In this document: positions 28,037-36,381 of the stretch, in pieces | Layout of the letters: each line of letters opens with the position of its first letter | How positions within the stretch are numbered: the first letter of the stretch is position 1 | NCBI RefSeq assembly: GCF_012584455.1 | Contig: NZ_JABAEB010000003.1 | Location: 1 to 63,543 of the forward strand | Source: Shewanella oncorhynchi | Lineage (GTDB): Bacteria; Pseudomonadota; Gammaproteobacteria; Enterobacterales; Shewanellaceae | DNA length: 63,543 nucleotides | Direction of reading: 5' to 3' | Position numbers and translations under genes: made by a program | The notes under the pieces: model-generated | The model's input: only the letters and a program-made list of their open reading frames with translations | What the model was told of the DNA's origin: nothing | Database searches by the model: none

Positions 28037-28693
28037 TTAGGTCGCCTGCTGTAATGTTGTGAGTTCTGCACCTGCGATAGCCTCTAGGTGTTGAGTGATT
28101 TTCTCTATCGGCCAATCCCACCAAGCGATGGCAACAAGCTCATCTATCACAGTTTGCTCGAATCTCAGCTTGATCACTGTGGCAGGATTACCGCCAACCA
28201 CAGCGTAGGGTGGTACATCTTTTGTTACTACGGATTGACTGGCAACAATGGCGCCGTGGCCAATTTTTACCCCAGGCATGATAGTGGCGTTATAACCAAT
28301 CCACACGTCGTTACCGATACAGGTGTCGCCCTTAAAAGGTAAATCTTCGGGCTTGGGCGCCGCTTTCTCCCAGCCATTGCCGAAGATATAAAAAGGATAA
28401 GTCGAGAAGCCAGATACTTGATGATTAGCGCCATTCATAATGAATTTCACGTCTTTCGCAATGGCGCAGAATTTACCGATATTCAGTTTATCGCCAATAA
28501 AGTCAAAGTGATAAAGTACATTCGACTCGAACCTTTCAGGACCAGCTGGATCGTCATAATAAGTGTAATCACCGACGATAATGTTCTCGCGGGAAATAAA
28601 ATTTTTAAGAAAGCCAACCTGGGGAAAGCCTTTCATCGGCGCTTTATCGTTGGGATTTGGACCTAACTGCGGGTGAGTGTGGGTACTTGGCAT
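28037..28693 (-). CDS. Vat/CatB-type xenobiotic acetyltransferase
   Basis: This 218-residue left-handed beta-helix protein has hexapeptide repeats ([20 protein letters not shown] at about 132-151, [20 protein letters not shown] after it) and the catalytic-type His in MNGANHQ. This is the XAT class that includes CatB and Vat enzymes, acetylating chloramphenicol or streptogramins. Whether it gives resistance cannot be told from sequence, since chromosomal homologues often have other substrates. It is 30 bp downstream of the ClbS-like gene and may be co-transcribed with it. Confidence 0.85.
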   Translation of the reverse strand: MPSTHTHPQLGPNPNDKAPMKGFPQVGFLKNFISRENIIVGDYTYYDDPAGPERFESNVLYHFDFIGDKLNIGKFCAIAKDVKFIMNGANHQVSGFSTYPFYIFGNGWEKAAPKPEDLPFKGDTCIGNDVWIGYNATIMPGVKIGHGAIVASQSVVTKDVPPYAVVGGNPATVIKLRFEQTVIDELVAIAWWDWPIEKITQHLEAIAGAELTTLQQAT

Positions 28694-28723
28694 GAATACC
28701 TCAGTGCTTAAAAGAGTTGTTTA

Positions 28724-29242
28724 CTAGGGTAATGCATTGTCTTTTTTGAATCGTCGTACTTTGGTACGTATATTCTTCATCGGGGAGTAAGTGTTGAACT
28801 GGATCATACGGCCCAGAGTCCATTTATCGTACCAAGTTATGCCGTACAGTTGCTGATCACTGAGACTCGCAATCAGCGTTGACAATTTTTCCATTGTCAT
28901 TTCATATTCATCAAGTAAATCAGTATATTGCCATTGGCTATATTCATGATGAAATCGCTCTGCTAATAATCCCAGTTGATTCCATTTATAACCCGTATCG
29001 GGAAAATCAACGGGGAGTGCTTGCGATGTTAACTCGTACCATTTGAGCACTAATTTACTCCAACCAATAAGGTAAGCTACGGTATCACTTACACTAATTT
29101 GTGTACCTTTGATGTTTCCTTCTATGCTGCACACACGGGACATTTGGGCTGGGATTGAACGATAGTCTGCCATCAATTTGGGGAAAACTGAGTAAATAGC
29201 CAATTCAAGTTCTTGTTTTGATCGGGGTACAGATGACATCAC
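28724..29242 (-). CDS. ClbS/DfsB family four-helix bundle protein
   Basis: 172 residues, starting PRSKQELELAIYSVFPKLMADYRSIP and ending TWYDKWTLGRMIQFNTYSPMKNIRTKVRRFKK, the DUF1706/ClbS layout. ClbS protects colibactin producers by hydrolysing the warhead, and related proteins have varied or unknown roles. The DinB-like histidines are largely absent. It is read before the acetyltransferase gene. Confidence 0.8.
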   Translation of the reverse strand: MMSSVPRSKQELELAIYSVFPKLMADYRSIPAQMSRVCSIEGNIKGTQISVSDTVAYLIGWSKLVLKWYELTSQALPVDFPDTGYKWNQLGLLAERFHHEYSQWQYTDLLDEYEMTMEKLSTLIASLSDQQLYGITWYDKWTLGRMIQFNTYSPMKNIRTKVRRFKKDNALP

Positions 29243-29296
29243 TACCTCGTTTACATTAGATGCTTAGGCTGAGTTTCACATCGTCCATTGGGCTGT

Positions 29297-29605
29297 TTAG
29301 TATTCACCTGTCACAATAAGCTCTTGTTCAATAGATTCAACTACTAAGGCAAGCGTACTATTGTCTCGCTTAAAGCCGACAGAGCAAATTGCCATCGCGC
29401 CGTTACCACAGGTTATTTCGGGGTAATCTGCTGTTATTGGCGTTTCATCTTCTGCTACAGGCGCTAATACCCAGCCAGCAGCCAATAAACTTGATTTCAC
29501 CTAAGCATACTTTTTACCCCATAACGCGCTGGTGTCCTGTGCTTGAGTAAATAGAGGCAATGCGCCAAGACTTAGCATGATCAGTGGGAGAATGATTTTT
29601 CGCAT
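29297..29605 (-). pseudogene. secreted small protein gene with an in-frame amber codon
   Basis: From the ATG at 29605, 34 codons encode a clear signal peptide (MRKIILPLIMLSLGALPLFTQA, cleavage before QD) and DTSALWGKKYA. A TAG then sits at 29501-29503, and the same frame continues without shift to KSSLLAAGWVLAP and ITCGNGAMAICSVGF until 29297. The sense after the stop reads as a continuous secreted protein of about 102 residues, so one base change (for example CAG to TAG) would explain it. The family is not recognised. A sequencing error is possible. Confidence 0.7.
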
Positions 29606-29698
29606 ATAAAGCTTTCAGTTCCTATGTGATTTCGGGGATGATTGATGGTTAATTTTTAAAGGCTAAATCAACGTCGTGGGGCTTCATCCCACACCCGA

Positions 29699-29730
29699 CC
29701 AAGGAGGACTGCTCGTCCTATCCTCCTTGG
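29699..29730. repeat. 10-bp inverted repeat hairpin
   Basis: CCAAGGAGGA (29699-29708) pairs perfectly with TCCTCCTTGG (29721-29730). No T-run follows on either strand, so it is probably part of the repeated element and not a terminator. Confidence 0.6.
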
Positions 29731-29792
29731 ATTCTCCAAGACGTCCCAACGGAGTTGAAAGCTCCTTGGGCATTAAGCGTCCTTATGCTATC

Positions 29793-29860
29793 GCGTCAGA
29801 CGCTCGTCCCTGATTCGACTGACGCTATCTCGGCATCCATGCCTCGATCACGCAACGAAC
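29793..29860 (-). repeat. hairpin repeat copy D (diverged)
   Basis: On the minus strand GGC-ATGGAT-GCC (29832-29843) keeps the loop of the other copies, and CAGGGACGAG (29803-29812) is identical to a block in copy A. A 7-bp inverted repeat GCGTCAG / CTGACGC (29793-29825) forms the second arm. The outer GTGAC stem is not preserved. Confidence 0.5.
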
Positions 29861-30271
29861 GCAAATGCTCTGCGGCAACTCCGAGGGGAAGGTGAACTCC
29901 TTCTGCTTTTGTGTTGTTTGCAAGTCATGCAAAGCAAACCGAGTAATGCTTACAACCACTTTTAGACATTTAACAATGGGTTTCTCGTTAAATTGCTTAA
30001 TTTCGTTAATCCCTGTGTACTTTTTTAGCAAGTTTTCACACTATCAATGTCCATTTTTAAGTCGGCAAATTAGGGCATAAATTCACTTTCAGCCTTCAAA
30101 ATATGTGGATGTCCCCACTCTTCTTTTTACCCCATTAGTTCATGCTCATGCTGGGGGTACGTAAGAAATTTAAATTGGACTAAAAATAGTGTGTTATGTT
30201 TCGAGTCGTACATATTTTAATCTACTCTTTTAGTTTGCTTAATGAGGCGTTAGGCACTAGGGAAAACTACT

Positions 30272-30880
30272 TTGCAAACAGATGATCAACTAGATATGGC
30301 TAAGCTAGATGTCGCTTTGCGCCGTCTAGAGAATGCCGTTCTTAAAAACCGGAGCACGATCTACTGCCACAGACTATGGAGCCAGTTCATACGTCTCCGT
30401 GACTTACATCGCTGCGTAGTGTGTGATAACCCCGACCGGGTATCGGCACATCACATCCTTCGCAAAAGCTTCTTGACGCAGGCAAGATACGAAACAGGTA
30501 ACGGCATAACACTTTGCCAATCCTGCCATTCAAAGATGCATAGCGCCTTTAACGGACGTCCCGATTTAGGACTTCCAATGGAAGCGCAAGGAGGAGAGAA
30601 CATTGAAGAAATGATTGAACTCCTTGGCTATCTTGCCTCAGATGCACAAGAGCGCGGAATCCTGTGTGACAAGTACTACTTCTTAAGCGATCAATACCTG
30701 AACGCATGCAAGAATTTCCAGGGTATTGAGAACAGCATAGAGTTCCCTTGTACGCGCCTTGAGCAGGCGTATTGGATCTGGCGTCAAACGCCCCGCCAAA
30801 TGCTTAATGCAATCCTCTCTGCGAACGGAATAGAGTTTCCACCAAACTTCGTCCAGCGCGGGCCGATCACATGGTTATGA
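30272..30880 (+). CDS. HNH endonuclease domain protein
   Basis: 202 residues. CVVCDNPDRVSAHHI (about residues 49-63) and NGITLCQSCHSKMH (about 80-93) give the zinc CxxC pairs and the HH of an HNH nuclease. The C-terminal half (about 105-202) is helical and not recognised. The start is a TTG ten bases after AGGG; an ATG at 30296 is the alternative. GTTAGGC, the consensus end of an attC site, lies at 30249-30255 just before the gene, and copies of the hairpin repeat lie on both sides. It looks like mobile cargo rather than core genome. Confidence 0.7.
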   Translation: MQTDDQLDMAKLDVALRRLENAVLKNRSTIYCHRLWSQFIRLRDLHRCVVCDNPDRVSAHHILRKSFLTQARYETGNGITLCQSCHSKMHSAFNGRPDLGLPMEAQGGENIEEMIELLGYLASDAQERGILCDKYYFLSDQYLNACKNFQGIENSIEFPCTRLEQAYWIWRQTPRQMLNAILSANGIEFPPNFVQRGPITWL

Positions 30881-31034
30881 CCTTTCCCTGAAGAGTGAAA
30901 GAGTGATGACACCAACACCTTCATAGTTACTCTTTGACACCATAATCCCTATTGGATGTGATTAACATCGCAGCCATGTAATGACGTTATTTGTATTTTT
31001 ATAGGCTACAGATTGCGCGGAATATTAGCTAAGG

Positions 31035-31130
31035 CGAATTCAACTGCTGACGTGACCTTCGATGACATGGATGTCATCGTAGAGCCGCCATGGATGGCTT
31101 CACGGCGTGTCACGGAAGCAGTTGAATTCG
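31035..31130 (+). repeat. hairpin repeat copy B with long outer stem
   Basis: CGAATTCAACTGCT (31035-31048) pairs with AGCAGTTGAATTCG (31117-31130), and CGTGAC (31051-31056) with GTCACG (31109-31114), separated only by GA opposite GA. Inside are GATGAC-ATGGAT-GTCATC (31061-31078) and a second short palindrome, GCCATGGATGGC (31087-31098). This is the best-preserved copy in the window. Confidence 0.7.
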
Positions 31131-31228
31131 GCGCACAAACGAGTGACATATTAAGTGTTTAATCATATGCAGGTTGCTAGGACTGATTAATCTTGTCACT
31201 TTAACGTTCAGCTAATTTTTTGTCGCGT

Positions 31229-31266
31229 AGCAAAACAGCCGCAAAGATCTTTGCGGCTGTTTTGCT
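31229..31266. terminator. perfect 38-bp palindrome, bidirectional terminator
   Basis: The 38 bases are exactly self-complementary, with GC-rich core CAGCCGC / GCGGCTG and A/T-rich ends that give a U-tract on either strand. It lies 52 bp beyond the stop of the decarboxylase gene and serves transcripts from both sides. Confidence 0.75.
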
Positions 31267-31318
31267 ATTGAAGCGCTTTATTTGAGCCGCAATTTAAAAA
31301 TTTACGCTAAATAACACG

Positions 31319-32968
31319 CTATTCAGCCACCATCGCCATGAGTGCGGGTAAAAACTCGTTATCTAATGCGGCGATTTCGCTTTGTTCGACCAGCACTTGA
31401 TTGAGAATGTCATGGCTGGTGAGGGGGTTGGCGAGTACTACGCGAAACACCACGGTTGCTTGTCTAAAATAGCGGGCTGGCTGAATGCGGGTGCGGGAGA
31501 CGAAGGACTTACCCTGTTCGCGTTGGTGCTTTTGAATAAACTGAGTAAGACCATCGAGCAGCTCGTTAAAGCGGGCGATTCTTATCGTGTCTGCTTGCTC
31601 ACAGGCAAGCTGCATGGCGGCTTGGACGCGGGCGGGCACATAACGGTAAGTCAGCAGACAAAGTTCTGGCTCAGTGATTAGCTCAAAATCCTCATGGGCT
31701 TTGATTTGTTCGGCAAAATAGCGCGCTTTTTCAAGGCTGTTATTGATTAAGATTTCGTAGCCATCGCGGCCGATGATCTGTAAGCAAGCGTGCACTAACA
31801 TCGCCATGCCGGGGCGTGAACCTTCCAGCGTTTGGCTGCCTAAGTCCTTTGAACCACGGCGCAGAATATACTCGGCGTGATGGGCAATGGCGTGGGCAAA
31901 CTCTGGATCTTTAAATAACACCATGCCTGCGCCCATGGGCACGTACATTTGTTTGTGGGCATCGATAGTGACTGAGTCCGCAAGTTCGATACCTGCGAGT
32001 AAGTGGCGGTATTTATTGGATAATAAACTTGCGCCGCCCCACGCTGCATCCACATGGAAATGGCAGTTTAACTCTTTTGCCAGCGCAGCTAATTCTGTCA
32101 ACGGGTCAACATTACCGGTTTCTGTGGTGCCAGCCACGCCAACAATCGCTAACACTTTGATGTTTTTGCTAGCAAGTTCAAGGGCGGCTTGGCGCATTTT
32201 TGCGACATCGACCTTGTTATCGCTGCCCGTGGGAATGCTGATGATATTATCACGGCCGATGCCAAGCAGATCGACGGCTTTGCCCAGCGAGTAGTGACCG
32301 CGCTCTGAGACCAAAATCGCTAAATCGTCATAGCCATAGTGGCGTAGTGCCTTGAGTAAGCCTTCGCGGCTGACGCCTTTAAAGTCGCCATCGGCCTTGA
32401 GCAGTTGGTTGCGGGCAATCCACAGGGCCGTGATGTTGGCAACCGTGCCGCCTGAGCAAAATGCGCCGAGGGAATGATTGGCGCTGTGCATCCAGCTTTG
32501 ATAAAAATCCGTATCTTGGTCGTAAATCAAATGGTGCATCATGCCGAGCACTTGGCGCTCAAGCGGCGTAAATGCCTTAGAGGTTTCGATTTTGACCAGA
32601 TTTTGATTGAGTCCCACCATCATCTTCGACAGTGGCAACACAAAGTAGGGCAGTGCAGAGGTCATGTGGCCGATAAAACTTGGCGCCGCTGTGTGTACCG
32701 AATGCGCCACCAAATTTTGCATGATTTCGTCGGTGTAATCGGAGACAAAACGCGGCTGAGTTGGGATCTCAAAGGCTTGAAAATCGGTTTCGATTTCAGA
32801 CAAGGGTTTTTCGAGCGCGGCGATACTGTCACCCAAAAAGCCTGCTAAGTCCTCGGAGAGCTTTTGCTCAATAATACTCAGCGTTGAGCTTGCATCTTCC
32901 GGTGCAGTAAAAATGCGCAGCAAACTTGCTTCGGATGCGGTGGCTTGGCGAGGGAGTTTCTGGGTCAT
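31319..32968 (-). CDS. panP: PLP-dependent group II decarboxylase, PanP-like
   Basis: 549 residues of the glutamate/aromatic amino acid decarboxylase family. The PLP lysine lies in VTIDAHKQMYVPMGAG (about residue 333), and HVDAAWGGA supplies the PLP-ring Asp. Length and neighbourhood match the Vibrio/Shewanella PanP group, which makes beta-alanine from aspartate for pantothenate. Older annotations call it glutamate decarboxylase. The symbol is given on resemblance only. It is monocistronic, with the terminator at 31229. Confidence 0.75.
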   Translation of the reverse strand: MTQKLPRQATASEASLLRIFTAPEDASSTLSIIEQKLSEDLAGFLGDSIAALEKPLSEIETDFQAFEIPTQPRFVSDYTDEIMQNLVAHSVHTAAPSFIGHMTSALPYFVLPLSKMMVGLNQNLVKIETSKAFTPLERQVLGMMHHLIYDQDTDFYQSWMHSANHSLGAFCSGGTVANITALWIARNQLLKADGDFKGVSREGLLKALRHYGYDDLAILVSERGHYSLGKAVDLLGIGRDNIISIPTGSDNKVDVAKMRQAALELASKNIKVLAIVGVAGTTETGNVDPLTELAALAKELNCHFHVDAAWGGASLLSNKYRHLLAGIELADSVTIDAHKQMYVPMGAGMVLFKDPEFAHAIAHHAEYILRRGSKDLGSQTLEGSRPGMAMLVHACLQIIGRDGYEILINNSLEKARYFAEQIKAHEDFELITEPELCLLTYRYVPARVQAAMQLACEQADTIRIARFNELLDGLTQFIQKHQREQGKSFVSRTRIQPARYFRQATVVFRVVLANPLTSHDILNQVLVEQSEIAALDNEFLPALMAMVAE

Positions 32969-33180
32969 GGGGCTTGCCGTCTATTAATTTTTATAGTGAA
33001 ACTGCAAATGGGCTCGAAGAGTATAACGGACCAGTGACTTTCGACCAGTGATGCGCGATCAGTGACTCTCAAATTTTCAATCAGCGGAATACCAAAAAGG
33101 GAGCTCACTTTACTGCAAGGCCTTTTAGGCATCAAGCACTAAAATTTGGTATTACCAAAGCGTTGCGGCCTAAAATAAGC

Positions 33181-33203
33181 AAAGGCGCCGTTATGGCGCC
33201 TTT
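33181..33203 (-). terminator. terminator downstream of garK
   Basis: AAAGGCGCC, loop GTTAT, GGCGCCTTT. On the minus strand it follows the garK stop by about 50 bp and leads into a T-rich stretch. Confidence 0.75.
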
Positions 33204-33250
33204 CTTCAAATCATTAAACAGAGGGAATTACTTAAGTATTAGTTCCAGTA

Positions 33251-34465
33251 TTAGCGCTGGCCTAACATGAGTACCGCGCCGATATTTCGGGCGGTATTGC
33301 AAAGGTTTAGCTTGGCATTGGCCAGCACATCATCAAGCGGACTTAAGTGCGGGATGATAGGGAAGATAGCCGCCATACCGTGATCCAATATGGCATTGGC
33401 GTTTTCACCGAGGCAGCCCGCGATACCGATAGTGGGAATGCCCTGCAGTTTGGCTTGCTTTAACACGCCCATTGGGGTTTTACCAAACACGGTTTGACCA
33501 TCGATACGGCCTTCACCTGTGATCACTACATCGGCGCCACGGATTTTGTCCGCAAGGCCAACGGTTTGCATTACAATCTCAACCCCAGGTTTAAGCTCGG
33601 CATTTAAAAAAGCCATCACGCCAAGACCCATACCGCCAGCAGCGCCAGCCCCAGCATGATCGCGGTGATCACTAATGCCATTGCGGGCAATCACATCGGC
33701 ATAATGGGCAAGAGCGGCATCTAGCTGCTTAACCATCTCGGGCGTCGCACCTTTTTGCGGACCAAAAATTGCCGATGCACCGCGTTCACCGCACAGTGGA
33801 TTATCAACATCGCAGGCAACTTCGAAGCTGCACTCACGTAAAAGTGGATGAGCGTTTGATACATCGATTTGAGCAAGGTTCGCCAGCGCTGCGCCGCCAG
33901 AAGGTAGCGTTTTACCTTGGCCATCGAGCAATAAAATATCCAGCGCTTGGGCCATACCCGCGCCGCCATCGTTGGTGGCACTGCCGCCTAGCCCCAAAAT
34001 GATGTGCTTTATCCCCCGATTAAGCGCATCACAAATCAGCTCGCCTGTTCCATAACTTGTGGTAAGCAGCGGGTTACGTTGCTCCCTCGGCACATGGTGC
34101 AAACCTGAGGCTGAGGCCATTTCAATCACGGCAATCGCGCCTTGATGTGGCGATTTGCTCGTTGGATCTGCACGTGAAACTGAAGCAGAACTTGTATTGA
34201 TCGCAGCGCCGAGAATGCCTTCCCCAAGGATGCCATAGTGTGCTTGCACTCTATGCCCCAGGGGCCCCATGACCTCTAAGCTGACAATACTGCCGCCCGT
34301 GGCGTCCACCATAGATTGCACTGTGCCTTCGCCACCATCGGCAACGGGTATTTTGATTATGTCGCAGTCGGGTATCACTTGTTTTAAGCCTTGTTCGATG
34401 GCGTTGGCCACTTCGAGCGCGCTTAAGCTTTCTTTAAATGAGTCGGGGGCGATAACTATTTTCAT
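33251..34465 (-). CDS. garK: glycerate kinase (GarK/GlxK type)
   Basis: 404 residues of the bacterial glycerate-2-kinase family 1: MKIVIAPDSFKESLSALEVA at the start, PVADGGEGTVQ, LGGSATNDGGAGMAQAL and GEGRIDGQT. It phosphorylates D-glycerate for entry into glycolysis. A longer frame opens at 34504, but the ATG at 34465 with AGGA upstream matches the family start exactly. It lies downstream of a GntP-type permease on the same strand, presumably the glycerate uptake system, and near CdaR. Confidence 0.92.
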   Translation of the reverse strand: MKIVIAPDSFKESLSALEVANAIEQGLKQVIPDCDIIKIPVADGGEGTVQSMVDATGGSIVSLEVMGPLGHRVQAHYGILGEGILGAAINTSSASVSRADPTSKSPHQGAIAVIEMASASGLHHVPREQRNPLLTTSYGTGELICDALNRGIKHIILGLGGSATNDGGAGMAQALDILLLDGQGKTLPSGGAALANLAQIDVSNAHPLLRECSFEVACDVDNPLCGERGASAIFGPQKGATPEMVKQLDAALAHYADVIARNGISDHRDHAGAGAAGGMGLGVMAFLNAELKPGVEIVMQTVGLADKIRGADVVITGEGRIDGQTVFGKTPMGVLKQAKLQGIPTIGIAGCLGENANAILDHGMAAIFPIIPHLSPLDDVLANAKLNLCNTARNIGAVLMLGQR

Positions 34466-34696
34466 TAAAAATCCTACAGCTAAATGGGATAAAACAGGGC
34501 TCAATGTTGAACACTAAACCCAATGCCACTTACGTTGGGCGCAACAACATCCCTGTGCTAAAACTGAGGTATATAAAGGCATTTATATCCATCACTGGCA
34601 CATTAATCTGTTGCAATTATTAGGGCGTATAACAGAGATATATCTTGGGCACGGTATGTGCCCAAGGGACAATATTGAATCAAGAACTCATTAATA

Positions 34697-36055
34697 TTAG
34701 AGCAACACTAGGCTTAGCACATACACAGTTACCATGGACGTTACACCTTGGATTAGGGTCGCCATAGTTTGGGCTTTATAGGCTTGTTTGACACTCATGC
34801 GGCTAAATTGGGTGACGACCCAAAAGAAGCTGTCATTGGCGTGGGAAACTGTCATCGCACCTGCGCCAATGGCCATTACTGTTAGTACTCGGCCCATATC
34901 GCTACCAAGACCAATATCGCCAAGCATAGGCGCAACCAGTGCAGAGGTTGCGACTAACGCTACCGTCGATGAACCCTGCGCTGACTTAAGCGCTGCAGCG
35001 ACGATAAATGGCATGAAGATTCCTATACCCAGTGCCGACAGTGATGTGCCTAAAAAGTCACCGATAGGCGTGGCTTTTAATACCGCACCAAAGGCACCGC
35101 CTGCACCTGTGATTAAAATAATCGGCGCAGCAGTGACGAGCCCTTGGCTGATGCGTTCGCTAAATTCGCTGATCTTATTCTCACCCTTTAATAGCAGCAG
35201 GGATAAAAACAGGCCAATCATCAGGGCATTAACGGGCTGACCGAGGAACACTAGCGCATCAAACACACCTTCTTTACCCAAAGGCGCAGAAGGGAAGTTA
35301 GCGATAGAACCTAAACAAATTAATACGATAGGCACAAAAATCGGTGCGAAAGCTTTTAATGGGCTTGGTAAAGTACCATAGCTTTTTTTCAGCGTTTCAT
35401 AGTCGCTGGCCTGCGCTTTAAGTTCTTCTGCGCCTTCACCATCGGGCTCAACATCGGCAAAGCGGTTTGCCCATAACATACCTGCGAGTGCCGCAACAGC
35501 GGCCACAAAGAGACCCACACCGATCACTAAGCCTAAGTTGGACTCTAAGCCTAAGTTGCCTGCGGCGGCGATAGGGCCTGGCGTTGGCGGTACAAAGGTG
35601 TGAGTGGCGTACAGACCTGTGGCTAAGGCAACGCTCATGGAGACACTAGAGACCTTCATGCGGTTCGCCATCGATTGTTTCAGTGAGTTTAAGATCACAA
35701 AACCCGAGTCACAAAAGACCGGAATAGACACGAGATAACCGATAATTGACATAGTGAGTGTCGGGAAGCGTTTACCTAATATCTTGATCACCACATCGGC
35801 CATGGTGATGGCGGCGCCGCTTTTTTCCAGAATAATCCCTATGATAGTGCCTAAGACGATCACTAAGCCGATATAGCCTAAAATATTGCCAAACCCTGTG
35901 GTAATGGTTTTAGCGATTTCTCCGCTTGGCAGGCCATAGGCGAAGGCCGCGATAAAGGCGGCCAGAATTAAGGTTAAAAAGGGGTGGAGTTTAAATTTTG
36001 AGGTCGCGATAACAATAAATGCAATCACGCCGATGAGAATAAGCACTAAGTTCAT
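34697..36055 (-). CDS. GntP-family permease, probable glycerate uptake
   Basis: 452 residues, about 12 helices, starting MNLVLILIGVIAFIVIATSKFKLHPFLTLILAA and containing HTFVPPTPGPIAAAGNLGL and HANDSFFWVVTQFSRM, the GntP signatures. These permeases import gluconate, glycerate or related acids with protons. The downstream garK makes glycerate the best guess. A 230-bp gap to garK leaves room for an internal promoter. Confidence 0.87.
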   Translation of the reverse strand: MNLVLILIGVIAFIVIATSKFKLHPFLTLILAAFIAAFAYGLPSGEIAKTITTGFGNILGYIGLVIVLGTIIGIILEKSGAAITMADVVIKILGKRFPTLTMSIIGYLVSIPVFCDSGFVILNSLKQSMANRMKVSSVSMSVALATGLYATHTFVPPTPGPIAAAGNLGLESNLGLVIGVGLFVAAVAALAGMLWANRFADVEPDGEGAEELKAQASDYETLKKSYGTLPSPLKAFAPIFVPIVLICLGSIANFPSAPLGKEGVFDALVFLGQPVNALMIGLFLSLLLLKGENKISEFSERISQGLVTAAPIILITGAGGAFGAVLKATPIGDFLGTSLSALGIGIFMPFIVAAALKSAQGSSTVALVATSALVAPMLGDIGLGSDMGRVLTVMAIGAGAMTVSHANDSFFWVVTQFSRMSVKQAYKAQTMATLIQGVTSMVTVYVLSLVLL

Positions 36056-36381
36056 AGTTTGTCCCGTTCAGTTCTTGGCTGAAGTTTTTGAGTAAGTTTT
36101 TTGACTTATAGTGTAGGGCGCAGTGCTTATTTGGGCCTGAGTCCAAATGAGGGCTGCTTTAAGGTCATCCTATTATTGTGCAGGTATGTTTGAATAGCTT
36201 TGGCTAAATCCACGGAATTACCGCGTTATGTTTCGCCATTTTTGTGCTCATGCACAAAAATGCTTAGGTGAATTCGAATGCAGGAGGAGGCGTTTTGTCG
36301 GTAAGGGAGGCGCTTGTCGATAAGGATTGGCAAATAGGGCTATTTGCCAATCTTAAACAGGAGGGACTTAACTCGACATCT
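36056..36381. other. 326-bp gap upstream of the permease gene, with two hairpins
   Basis: A strong 12-bp hairpin, GATTGGCAAATA / TATTTGCCAATC (36325-36352), sits 30 bp beyond the peroxidase stop and probably ends that transcript. A second symmetric stem, TTTGTGC-TCAT-GCACAAA (36241-36258), follows. The permease promoter, possibly under CdaR, must lie in 36056-36240. Confidence 0.55.

Larger units (their letters stand above)
29606..30271. other. 666-bp gap holding repeat D and hairpins
   Basis: Left boundary of the second accessory islet. Hairpins at 29699-29730 and 29793-29825 and repeat copy D occupy its left half. Short minus-strand frames through D look like part of the repeated sequence rather than a gene. 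The right half is AT-rich and ends with GCGTTAGGCAC before the HNH gene. Confidence 0.45.
30881..31318. other. 438-bp gap: repeat B and a palindromic terminator
   Basis: Right boundary of the HNH islet. Apart from copy B and the 38-bp palindrome at 31229 I see no gene. Confidence 0.5.

Noticed and set aside
29825..30031. Minus-strand frame ending CVRCVIEAWMPR
   Set aside because: The C-terminal part is the translation of repeat copy D, so it is probably a by-product of the repeat and not a gene.
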